Source: Crocinitomicaceae bacterium
GTDB taxonomy: Bacteria; Bacteroidota; Bacteroidia; Flavobacteriales_D; Crocinitomicaceae
DNA length: 64,000 bases
Assembly (NCBI GenBank): GCA_021325675.1
Contig: JAJTCM010000003.1
Span: 372,001-436,000, forward strand
Direction: 5' to 3'
The translations under genes and the position numbers were made by a program. Shown piece by piece: positions 52,551-60,048 of this stretch; position 1 is the first letter of the stretch; each line of letters opens with the position of its first letter. Under the pieces are notes generated by a model. That model had not been told where the DNA came from. It searched no databases and worked only from the letters and a program-made list of their open reading frames with translations.

Positions 52551-54278
52551 ATGGAAAACACAAAAACTAACTACGGAGCGCTGACTACCCTGATCACCGT
52601 TTTCTTTTTCTGGGGATTTATTGCTGCCGGAAACAGTATTTTCATTCCTTTTTGCAAAACGTATTTTAAGCTGGACCAGTTTCAGAGCCTGCTGATTGAT
52701 TTCGCATTTTACTTTGCGTATTATGTTGGGGCTCTGATCTTGTTTATTGTCGGGACACAGCGCGGAACAGATCCTGTAGGAAAATGGGGCTATAAAAACT
52801 CAATTGTTTACGGCCTTGTGTTTTCAGCGCTGGGAGCAGCTGCCATGATCTTCTCCGTTTATATGGATGTGTTTGTGGGCATGCTTTTCGGCTTGTTTAT
52901 CGTTGCCCTTGGCTTTTCATTGCAGCAAACGGCCGCCAACCCGTTTATGATTTCCCTGGGGGATGAAAAAACCGGGTCCAACAGGATCAGCCTTGGCGGT
53001 GGGATCAACAGTCTGGGAACAACGATCGCCCCGCTGATTGTAGGCTTTGCGCTTTTCGGATCGGTTGTCGTGACGGAAGACATGAAAAAAACGCTCAGTA
53101 CGGACAAGGTTTCCATTTTATACGTTTGCGTCGGGCTTTTATTCTTAAGCGTAGCCGCTTTGTTTCATTTCTCCAAAAAACTGCCCCAGGCCAAAACGAT
53201 TGAAAAAACGGAAAAAGCGAATAAAGCGCTGGCTTCCCTTTTGATCATGACCGGTTTGCTGATTACCTGCTTCACCCCTGTTTTTAACAGCTACCGGACC
53301 AAAGAAGCGAAGGAGATCGTCAAGCTCGAAGAACAGAAATCAGTTTATGTAGAACAAAACAATGTAGAGAAGCTTAAACATTTTTCGGACGAAGAAACCG
53401 TCCAAATGGACGCTGAAATCCATACCTTGAAAAAACCACTGGAGCAGCAGCGCATGCTTTGGCTTAGCGCCGGTTTGATAGTCGTAATCGGTGGAATCCT
53501 CTCATCATTCAGCTTTGCGCGCAAAGACAAAAACGGCTGGGGAGCTATGCAATACCCGCAATTGGTCCTCGGGATGCTGGCGATCTTCGTGTATGTCGGC
53601 GTGGAAGTAGCGATTGGCAGTAATTTAAGTGAATTGCTTTCCAAAAAGGAATTCGGCGACCACACTTCGATCGAAACAGCGCCTTACATCGGCTTATTCT
53701 GGGGAAGCCTGATGATCGGGCGCTGGGCAAGTGCGATCCACGCGTTTGAATTGTCGAAAATGACCAAAAATATTCTTACGATTATCATTCCGATTATTGC
53801 CTTTGGCATCGTGCTGGGCTTTTCGGCGCTCATGGGCCACGAGGTGAAAGACCTGTATTTTTACATTATTTGTGTTCTGATTTTAATTGTCGGGTTCTTT
53901 TTCACGCAGAACAAGCCGGCCAAAACGCTTTTTGTTTTCAGTGTCCTGGGAGTAGCCGCTACACTGACGGGAGTTTTATCTACCGGCCTGGTTTCGGTTT
54001 ATGCTTTCCTTTCTGCGGGCTTATTTTGCTCGATCATGTGGCCTTGCATCTTTTCCCTTTCCCTTGCAGGACTTGGTAAATACAAATCCCAGGGCTCAGC
54101 TTTCCTGGTGATGATGATCCTCGGCGGGGCGATTATTCCGCTCATCCAGGGGAAGCTTGTAGACATTACGGGGGTGCAAAAATCCTTCCTTGTCGGGACC
54201 GCTTGTTTCGTGTATCTCATGCTTTTCGCTTTCTGGGTGAACCGGATCCTGAAAAAACAAGGTGTTTCACTCGACTAA
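52551..54278 (+). CDS. Sugar MFS transporter (FHS family) with an added coiled-coil insert
   Basis: The 575-residue inner-membrane carrier shows fucose/glucose-galactose permease family features (FFFWGFIAAGNSIFIPFCK, QQTAANPFMISLG, GGGINSLGTTIAPLIVG). Family members are usually about 400-450 residues. The excess is a Lys/Glu-rich segment at about 247-300 (KEAKEIVKLEEQKSVYVEQN onwards) with flanking hydrophobic helices, placed between the two six-helix halves. It probably takes up a hexose in symport with protons; the sugar is unknown. Confidence 0.85.
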   Translation: MENTKTNYGALTTLITVFFFWGFIAAGNSIFIPFCKTYFKLDQFQSLLIDFAFYFAYYVGALILFIVGTQRGTDPVGKWGYKNSIVYGLVFSALGAAAMIFSVYMDVFVGMLFGLFIVALGFSLQQTAANPFMISLGDEKTGSNRISLGGGINSLGTTIAPLIVGFALFGSVVVTEDMKKTLSTDKVSILYVCVGLLFLSVAALFHFSKKLPQAKTIEKTEKANKALASLLIMTGLLITCFTPVFNSYRTKEAKEIVKLEEQKSVYVEQNNVEKLKHFSDEETVQMDAEIHTLKKPLEQQRMLWLSAGLIVVIGGILSSFSFARKDKNGWGAMQYPQLVLGMLAIFVYVGVEVAIGSNLSELLSKKEFGDHTSIETAPYIGLFWGSLMIGRWASAIHAFELSKMTKNILTIIIPIIAFGIVLGFSALMGHEVKDLYFYIICVLILIVGFFFTQNKPAKTLFVFSVLGVAATLTGVLSTGLVSVYAFLSAGLFCSIMWPCIFSLSLAGLGKYKSQGSAFLVMMILGGAIIPLIQGKLVDITGVQKSFLVGTACFVYLMLFAFWVNRILKKQGVSLD

Positions 54279-54362
54279 TCGCGTAATTTTTAATCCCAAA
54301 AAATAGCAATCTAAAATGAATCTAAATAAGCTGCGGAATACACCTGATATGCTTTTTGCTAT

Positions 54363-54370
54363 TAAATTTG
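54363..54370 (+). promoter_or_regulatory. sdh operon -7 element TAAATTTG
   Basis: TAAATTTG matches TAnnTTTG and lies 31 bases before the sdhC ATG at 54401. Confidence 0.65.
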
Positions 54371-54400
54371 TGGAGAATTTTTTCATACAAAACCGTTAAA

Positions 54401-55324
54401 ATGAGTAAATCAGTTTTATTAAAATCCTCGCTGGCTAAAAAGTATTGGATGGCCTTAACAGGATTGTTTTTGTGCCTCTTTCTCGTCGGGCACCTATTAG
54501 GTAACCTGCAGCTGTTTATGAGCGGCGAAGAAGGCAAGCGCGCTTTCAACGAGTACGCATATTTCATGCAGCACAATCCATTTATCAAAATCCTGTCGTA
54601 CCTCACGTATGCTTCCATTATTTTCCACGCCATTGACGGTTATTTGCTGGCTGTGCAGAATAAAAAAGCAAGACCGGTGGGTTATGCAGCGAACAAGCCA
54701 AGTGCGAATTCTTCCGCAGCATCGCGCAACATGGCGGTACTGGGAACAGTAATCCTGGTTTTCATTGTGACTCACATGGCGAACTTCTGGGCGAAAATGC
54801 ACTTTGACAAGATGCCTTTGCATTCCATGACCAAAACGGTTGAAGTTCCTGTAGGCCAAGACCCGATGACCGGTGAAGTGATCAAAAAACCGATTGAGAT
54901 CACCTATTACCTGACTACAAAAGGGGAATATAAGGAACAGGTTTACAAAGATCCGTCTTCCGGACAGAAACAGGAAGTGTTTGATGTGAAAGACGAAACT
55001 TTCTTTATTGACAAAAACTCCGGCCTGAAACTCGGCGAAGGTTACAAGGATTTACATTCCCTGACGTATGCTTTCTTCGGACAGGATAGGTCGGAAGTTG
55101 GTTACAAAGCGAATGAATATGCTTTAATTGCCGTCATCGCTTATGTAATTTCGATGCTGGTGCTTGCTTTCCACCTGAGCCACGGTTTTGCTTCGGCATT
55201 CCAGTCTTTAGGATTGAGACACCCGGCTTACACCCGCCTGATCAAAGGCTTCGGGCAGGCATTTTCGATTGTTATCCCGTTGGCGTTTGCTGCGATTCCA
55301 GTTTACATTTATTTGACTAAATAA
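54401..55324 (+). CDS. sdhC: Succinate dehydrogenase cytochrome b subunit, enlarged
   Basis: The 307-residue subunit is a Bacteroidota type B membrane anchor with five membrane helices and heme-ligand His candidates H31 (VGHLLGNLQ), H76 (IFHAIDG) and H125 (IVTHMANFW). It passes electrons between the Fe-S subunit and menaquinone. Between helices 3 and 4 there is a hydrophilic insert at about 142-214 (from [17 protein letters not shown] through the [14 protein letters not shown] region) that the usual subunit of about 220-230 residues lacks. sdhA follows after 10 bases. The ATG at 54401 is chosen because the frame's first ATG-like start at 54356 precedes the promoter. Confidence 0.9.
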   Translation: MSKSVLLKSSLAKKYWMALTGLFLCLFLVGHLLGNLQLFMSGEEGKRAFNEYAYFMQHNPFIKILSYLTYASIIFHAIDGYLLAVQNKKARPVGYAANKPSANSSAASRNMAVLGTVILVFIVTHMANFWAKMHFDKMPLHSMTKTVEVPVGQDPMTGEVIKKPIEITYYLTTKGEYKEQVYKDPSSGQKQEVFDVKDETFFIDKNSGLKLGEGYKDLHSLTYAFFGQDRSEVGYKANEYALIAVIAYVISMLVLAFHLSHGFASAFQSLGLRHPAYTRLIKGFGQAFSIVIPLAFAAIPVYIYLTK

Positions 55325-55334
55325 AAATCTTCTT

Positions 55335-57347
55335 ATGTCAGTTTTAGATTCAAAAATACCGGAAGGCCACATCTCGCAAAAGTGGACCGATTATAAAAAC
55401 CATTTGAAGCTTGTTGCACCGAACAACCGTCCGAAGATCGACGTGATTGTTGTTGGAACAGGATTAGCCGGGGCTTCAGCAGCTGCATCACTCGGCGAAA
55501 TGGGATACAATGTGAAAGCATTTTGTTTCCAGGATTCACCGCGCCGTGCGCACTCGATTGCGGCACAAGGCGGGATCAACGCAGCGAAAAACTACCAGAA
55601 TGACGGCGACAGTATTTTCAGGCTGTTTTACGATACAATTAAAGGAGGTGACTACCGTGCACGTGAAGCAAACGTTCACCGTTTGGCGGAAGTTTCCGGG
55701 AATATCATCGACCAGTGTGTTGCACAAGGCGTTCCTTTCGCCCGCGAATACGGAGGCTTGCTTGACAACCGTTCTTTCGGCGGTACACAGGTACAGCGGA
55801 CGTTCTACGCAGCCGGACAAACCGGACAACAGTTATTGCTAGGCGCTTATTCCGCTATTTCCCGCCAGATCGGCTTGGGACGTGTGAAAATGTACAACCG
55901 CCACGAAATGCTTGACATCGTAAAAGTAGACGGTAAGGCCCGCGGGATTATTGCCCGTAACCTCATCACCGGTGCAATCGAGCGTCATTCAGGCCACGCG
56001 GTAATTATCGCAACCGGCGGATATGGAAACGTTTACTTCCTCTCCACAAATGCGATGGGAAGCAACGTAACCGCTGCCTGGAAAATCCACAAACAGGGAG
56101 CGTATTTCGCCAACCCATGCTATGTACAGATCCACCCGACCTGTATCCCGGTTCACGGAACAAACCAGTCGAAACTGACCCTGATGTCGGAATCGCTGCG
56201 TAACTCCGGAAGAATCTGGGTCCCTAAGAAAAAAGAAGATGCTGAAGCAATCCGTGCAGGTAAAATGAAACCAACGCAGATCGCTGAAGAAGACCGCGAT
56301 TATTACCTCGAAAGAAGATATCCTGCATTCGGTAACCTCGTTCCGCGCGACGTAGCTTCGAGAGCTGCCAAAGAGCGCTGTGACGCCGGTTTCGGAATTG
56401 AAGCAAACGACACCAACGAAGGTGTTTACCTGGATTTCTCTTCGGAAATTAAAAGCAAAGGAAAACAAGCGGCTTATGCCCAGGGAATCCACAATGCTAC
56501 CGAAGAGCAGATCATTGCTTTAGGAAAAAAATGGGTTGAGGAAAAATACGGTAACCTCTTCCAGATGTATGAAAAAATTACAGACGAAAACCCGTATGAA
56601 TTGCCGATGAAAATTTACCCGGCTGTTCACTACACGATGGGCGGCGTTTGGGTTGATTATAACTTACAATCCACTATCCCGGGATGTTTCGTGGCCGGTG
56701 AAGCTAATTTCTCCGATCACGGTGCGAACCGTTTGGGTGCTTCGGCGCTGATGCAGGGATTGGCTGACGGATACTTCGTATTGCCTTACACGGTTTCCGA
56801 CTACCTTGCGAATGAAATCCGTACGGGTCAGATCCCAACAAATACGCCGGAATTTGACGAAGCGGAAAAACGCGTAAAAGATACGATCAACCAGTTCCTG
56901 AATAACAACGGTTCGAGGTCAGTTGACCACTTCCATAAAAAACTGGGATTGATCATGTGGAACAAAGTCGGAATGGGACGCAACGAACAAGGCTTGAAAG
57001 AAGCAATTGCTGAAATCGACCAGCTCCGTGCAGAATTCTACAAAGACGTTTACGTTCCCGGCAGCGCCGACGAGCTTAACCCTGAGCTGGAAAAAGCGCT
57101 CCGCGTAGCTGATTTCATGGAATTGGGCCAATTGATGGCAATGGACGCCCTGCAGCGCAAGGAATCCTGCGGCGGTCACTTCCGCGAGGAATACCAGGAT
57201 GCTGAAGGTGAAACCCTGCGTGATGACGAAAACTTCAAATTCGTTGGCGCATGGGAATACAAAGGTTCAGACATCAACCAATCGCAGCTGCACAAAGAAG
57301 AGCTCAATTATGAGTTTATTAAGATCGCTGCACGTAATTACAAATAA
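55335..57347 (+). CDS. sdhA: Succinate dehydrogenase / fumarate reductase flavoprotein subunit
   Basis: The 670-residue catalytic subunit oxidises succinate to fumarate. The FAD-binding motif [19 protein letters not shown] lies near 37-55, and the covalent-flavin His is in [13 protein letters not shown] near 72-84. The active-site HPT and HTMGG-type segments ([19 protein letters not shown]) and [13 protein letters not shown] are present. The long Bacteroidota form (670 residues) is typical of the type B enzyme. It lies 10 bases after sdhC and 18 before sdhB. Confidence 0.96.
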   Translation: MSVLDSKIPEGHISQKWTDYKNHLKLVAPNNRPKIDVIVVGTGLAGASAAASLGEMGYNVKAFCFQDSPRRAHSIAAQGGINAAKNYQNDGDSIFRLFYDTIKGGDYRAREANVHRLAEVSGNIIDQCVAQGVPFAREYGGLLDNRSFGGTQVQRTFYAAGQTGQQLLLGAYSAISRQIGLGRVKMYNRHEMLDIVKVDGKARGIIARNLITGAIERHSGHAVIIATGGYGNVYFLSTNAMGSNVTAAWKIHKQGAYFANPCYVQIHPTCIPVHGTNQSKLTLMSESLRNSGRIWVPKKKEDAEAIRAGKMKPTQIAEEDRDYYLERRYPAFGNLVPRDVASRAAKERCDAGFGIEANDTNEGVYLDFSSEIKSKGKQAAYAQGIHNATEEQIIALGKKWVEEKYGNLFQMYEKITDENPYELPMKIYPAVHYTMGGVWVDYNLQSTIPGCFVAGEANFSDHGANRLGASALMQGLADGYFVLPYTVSDYLANEIRTGQIPTNTPEFDEAEKRVKDTINQFLNNNGSRSVDHFHKKLGLIMWNKVGMGRNEQGLKEAIAEIDQLRAEFYKDVYVPGSADELNPELEKALRVADFMELGQLMAMDALQRKESCGGHFREEYQDAEGETLRDDENFKFVGAWEYKGSDINQSQLHKEELNYEFIKIAARNYK

Positions 57348-57365
57348 CGAATTAAATAAGCAACT

Positions 57366-58130
57366 ATGGCTTCGAAATACATTAATATCAACCTGAAAAT
57401 CTGGCGTCAGAAAAATGCCAATTCCAAAGGTGAAATGAAAACGTACAAACTGGACCAGGTTTCAACGGATAGCTCTTTCCTTGAAATGCTTGACCAATTG
57501 AACGAACAGTTAATTAACAACCGTGAAGAACCGGTCGCTTTCGACCACGACTGCCGTGAGGGAATCTGCGGGATGTGCTCGCTTTACATCAATGGACGTG
57601 CGCACGGACCGGACAACGCCATTACGACTTGTCAGCTCCACATGCGTAAGTTCAAGGACGGCGACACGATCTACGTTGAGCCATGGAGAGCGAAAGCTTT
57701 CCCGGTGATAAAGGATTTAGTGGTTGACCGCAGCGCTTTTGACCGCATCCAGCAGGCAGGAGGATTTGTTTCCGTAAACACTTCCGGCCGCACAATGGAC
57801 GCGAATGCTATTCCAATTGCAAAAATTGACGCAGACAAAGCATTTGAAGCTGCGATTTGTATCGGATGCGGGGCTTGTGTAGCGAGCTGTAAAAATGCTT
57901 CCGCGATGCTCTTCGTATCTGCGAAAGTTTCCCAGCTGGCTTTATTGCCGCAAGGAAAAGTGGAAGCTAAGGAACGTGTCATGAACATGGTACGCCAGAT
58001 GGACGAGGAAGGATTCGGGAACTGTACGAATACCGGCGCTTGCTCCGTTGAATGCCCGAAAGAGATTTCCCTGGACAATATCGCCCGCATGAACCGCGAG
58101 TACATGAAAGCGATGGTAACAGCTGAATAA
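57366..58130 (+). CDS. sdhB: Succinate dehydrogenase iron-sulfur subunit
   Basis: The 254-residue subunit carries the [2Fe-2S] site ([16 protein letters not shown] ... TTC near 59-90), the [4Fe-4S] site [14 protein letters not shown] near 161-174, and the third cluster Cys in [15 protein letters not shown] near 219-233. It completes the sdhCAB operon and relays electrons from the flavin to the heme anchor. A strong terminator follows. Confidence 0.96.
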   Translation: MASKYININLKIWRQKNANSKGEMKTYKLDQVSTDSSFLEMLDQLNEQLINNREEPVAFDHDCREGICGMCSLYINGRAHGPDNAITTCQLHMRKFKDGDTIYVEPWRAKAFPVIKDLVVDRSAFDRIQQAGGFVSVNTSGRTMDANAIPIAKIDADKAFEAAICIGCGACVASCKNASAMLFVSAKVSQLALLPQGKVEAKERVMNMVRQMDEEGFGNCTNTGACSVECPKEISLDNIARMNREYMKAMVTAE

Positions 58131-58146
58131 AAAAATATACTTTTTG

Positions 58147-58183
58147 AAATCCCGCTTTGGTACACCCGGAGCGGGATTTTTTT
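58147..58183 (+). terminator. sdh operon terminator
   Basis: AAATCCCGCT pairs with AGCGGGATTT around a 13-base loop, followed by TTTTTTG. Confidence 0.88.
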
Positions 58184-58247
58184 GTTATTGACAATAAGCT
58201 GTTCTTTATTTTTCCCTACCCGGGTAAAAACTTCGCCCGCCCTGCCC

Positions 58248-58255
58248 TATCTTTG
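58248..58255 (+). promoter_or_regulatory. -7 element TATCTTTG of the small CxxC gene
   Basis: TATCTTTG fits the consensus and lies 26 bases before the ATG at 58282. Confidence 0.6.
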
Positions 58256-58281
58256 ATGTCCCACTTATTAAAATACACACC

Positions 58282-58458
58282 ATGACAGAACAAGAGATCA
58301 AAGCCAAAATTGAGGAGCTGAAGCAGAAATTAACAGGAAACATTTTCGAGGACGGGGAAACCCAACAGGAGATTTACGAGCTGAAAAAAGTGTTAAACCC
58401 ACGGATCGAGACGCACCCGGAAGAGGATGATGATGAGTGTTTGAGCTGCGGAAGCTAG
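58282..58458 (+). CDS. 58-residue acidic small protein with C-terminal CxxC
   Basis: The product starts MTEQEIKAKIEELKQKLTGN, an amphipathic helix, and contains DGETQQEIYELKKVLNPRIE and an acidic run EEDDDE before CLSCGS at the end. It is soluble, with no signal peptide. The CxxC could bind a metal or be a redox pair. It has its own consensus promoter, a good ATG and codon use like its neighbours, so I treat it as a real gene even though it is short. I do not recognise a named family. Confidence 0.75.
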   Translation: MTEQEIKAKIEELKQKLTGNIFEDGETQQEIYELKKVLNPRIETHPEEDDDECLSCGS

Positions 58459-58469
58459 TATAAAGGTCT

Positions 58470-58585
58470 CCCGCAGATTGCGCTCATTTACGCAGAGTTT
58501 TGGGTTACGCACATTCGTAAAACTTTCATCTTCCTTAAAATCTTTGCGAACTTCGCGCAGTACTTTGTATACTTAACGTTTCAAA
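58470..58585. repeat. Degenerate GCAGATT/TTTGCGAACTTCGCGC repeat
   Basis: Words CCCGCAGATTGCGCTCATTT, ACGCAGAG, TCTTTGCGAACTTCGCGC and TTCTTCGTGACTT follow one another in the gap after the CxxC gene. They belong to the same loose family as 17920-18030, 19590-19650 and 49255-49315. Confidence 0.45.
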
Positions 58586-58634
58586 AAAGACTTCTTGCAA
58601 CTTAGTTTCTTCGTGACTTGATGCCCAAAAAAGA

Positions 58635-58663
58635 AAAAAGGCCGCCCCTTTCGGAACGGCCCT
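58635..58663 (-). terminator. Terminator of the surface lipoprotein gene
   Basis: On the minus strand AAGGGCCG pairs with CGGCCTT around TTCCGAAAGGGG and is followed by TTTTTTCTTTTTT. Confidence 0.85.
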
Positions 58664-58689
58664 TGTAGTAGTACAAACCAAATTATTAA

Positions 58690-59934
58690 TTATAAATTCC
58701 TGAACCAGCTTCCGGTTACCCATGTCTGGTCGGAAGTAGCAGAGCCATTAACCTGCGCATTGGAAGAAGCAGAAGCATCCGTTACCAATTGCGGGTTAAT
58801 CACGTTACCCCCGGAATCCTTAGAGCCTTTGTAAACGATTGCAGTTGTGCAGCCGGTAGTTGTGGCCGAGTTGATCATGAAGCTTCCGTTTACAACGTTA
58901 GTCAAGGTCTGGTCATGCTCAATATCAATTCCTGTAGCGAAATCTGTCACTACGAGATTTGTGATGTTTGCTTTCGTACCTTCGCGGAACTTAGCGCCCA
59001 CCGTTGCAGCAGCAGTACCGCGGCCAACCAGCTCGATGTTTGTTAAAGTAGGGTTAGAGAACGGTGCAGCTGAGTTGTTGGCAGCATTGTTGTCTGCTTC
59101 GATTCCGCGGTCACCTTCCGATGCACTTTGAACTCCTCTCCAGTAGTTTCCTGTTCCTGACCAGCCGTACGTGTAGTCGAAAGAATCGTCACCTGAACCG
59201 TAGGATAAAGCGTAAGATAAGTTTACTGTTCCACCGAAAAATTCAAAACCGTCATCGGAGTTTTTGTAAGCCTGCAGGTGATTGAGGGTTGTTCCGCTAC
59301 CTACTGCGTAGAAAGCAAAACCGTTCAATTCCTTATCAGCTGTAAATTGTTTTCCTGCGTATTCAACACGTACATACGTCATAACACCTGAGTTATCAGC
59401 AGCGTTTGTACCTCCGTATAAACCTGTGTTACCTTCACCCATCGGGTCAACACCGTTGTTTACAGGCGCATATCCGTTGATGATGATCCCGCCCCAGTCA
59501 CCTGGCATTGGGTTGGATTTAATCGTTGTGAATACAATCGGGCTGGAAGCTGTTCCGCTTGCCATGATTTTTGAGCCTCTCTGGATCGCCAGGAAAGGAA
59601 TTGTATTATCATCAGCTGCATAGATCGTTGTTCCTGCTTCAATCGTCAAAGTAGAATTATTGTCTACAAAAACACCTCCGGACAGCAAATATTTTTTGGA
59701 AGCTGAGAGTGTAACGCTTTCTGTGATTGTACCGGAAATCTTGGTGTAAGTCTGGCCGTTAACAGTAACTTCTTCGAAATCACTTTCATCGTATGTGCAG
59801 GAACCGTCGTCTTTTTTCGCTTCTTCGCTGTAGTTGGTAGCGTTAGGATCTGTACAACCTTCTTTTTTGCAGGATACCATTGAGAGTACTCCGGCAACTA
59901 AAAGAATACTGAATTTCATGTTTTTTGTTTTCAT
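58690..59934 (-). CDS. Surface lipoprotein with beta-helix domain, TonB-receptor partner
   Basis: The 414-residue product has a lipoprotein signal (MKFSILLVAGVLSMVSC after a short MKTKN lead). After the Cys comes a small Cys module GCTDPNATNYSEEAKKDDGS, then a long Gly/Asn/Thr-rich right-handed beta-helix-like domain (LTIEAGTTIYAADDNTIPF, GDWGGIIINGYAPVNNG, SDDGFEFFGGTVNL). It lies 99 bases downstream of the TonB receptor gene but has its own promoter with a Pho-box-like array (60000-60048). It probably sits on the outer membrane as the receptor's partner; the ligand is unknown. Confidence 0.85.
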   Translation of the reverse strand: MKTKNMKFSILLVAGVLSMVSCKKEGCTDPNATNYSEEAKKDDGSCTYDESDFEEVTVNGQTYTKISGTITESVTLSASKKYLLSGGVFVDNNSTLTIEAGTTIYAADDNTIPFLAIQRGSKIMASGTASSPIVFTTIKSNPMPGDWGGIIINGYAPVNNGVDPMGEGNTGLYGGTNAADNSGVMTYVRVEYAGKQFTADKELNGFAFYAVGSGTTLNHLQAYKNSDDGFEFFGGTVNLSYALSYGSGDDSFDYTYGWSGTGNYWRGVQSASEGDRGIEADNNAANNSAAPFSNPTLTNIELVGRGTAAATVGAKFREGTKANITNLVVTDFATGIDIEHDQTLTNVVNGSFMINSATTTGCTTAIVYKGSKDSGGNVINPQLVTDASASSNAQVNGSATSDQTWVTGSWFRNL

Positions 59935-59958
59935 TTTTTTACGTTTATTTTTCTGATA

Positions 59959-59966
59959 CAAAATTG
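59959..59966 (-). promoter_or_regulatory. -7 element CAATTTTG of the surface lipoprotein gene
   Basis: Minus-strand CAATTTTG differs from TAnnTTTG at the first base only. It lies 24 bases before the ATG at 59934. There is no TTG at the expected -33 distance. Confidence 0.55.
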
Positions 59967-59999
59967 GTTTAGTTATCTTATCCTATGATAATGGAAAAC

Positions 60000-60048
60000 T
60001 TACCATTCAATTAATGTTGTGTTAAGCGAAGGTTAATCTTCCTTAACA
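60000..60048 (-). promoter_or_regulatory. Pho-box-like array of five TTA words, 11-base period
   Basis: On the + strand the words TTACCA (60000), TTAATG (60011), TTAAGC (60022), TTAATC (60033) and TTAACA (60043) follow at steps of 11, 11, 11 and 10. The nearest word starts exactly 33 bases from the -7 element. The array overlaps the last codons and stop of the TonB receptor gene. Confidence 0.65.
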
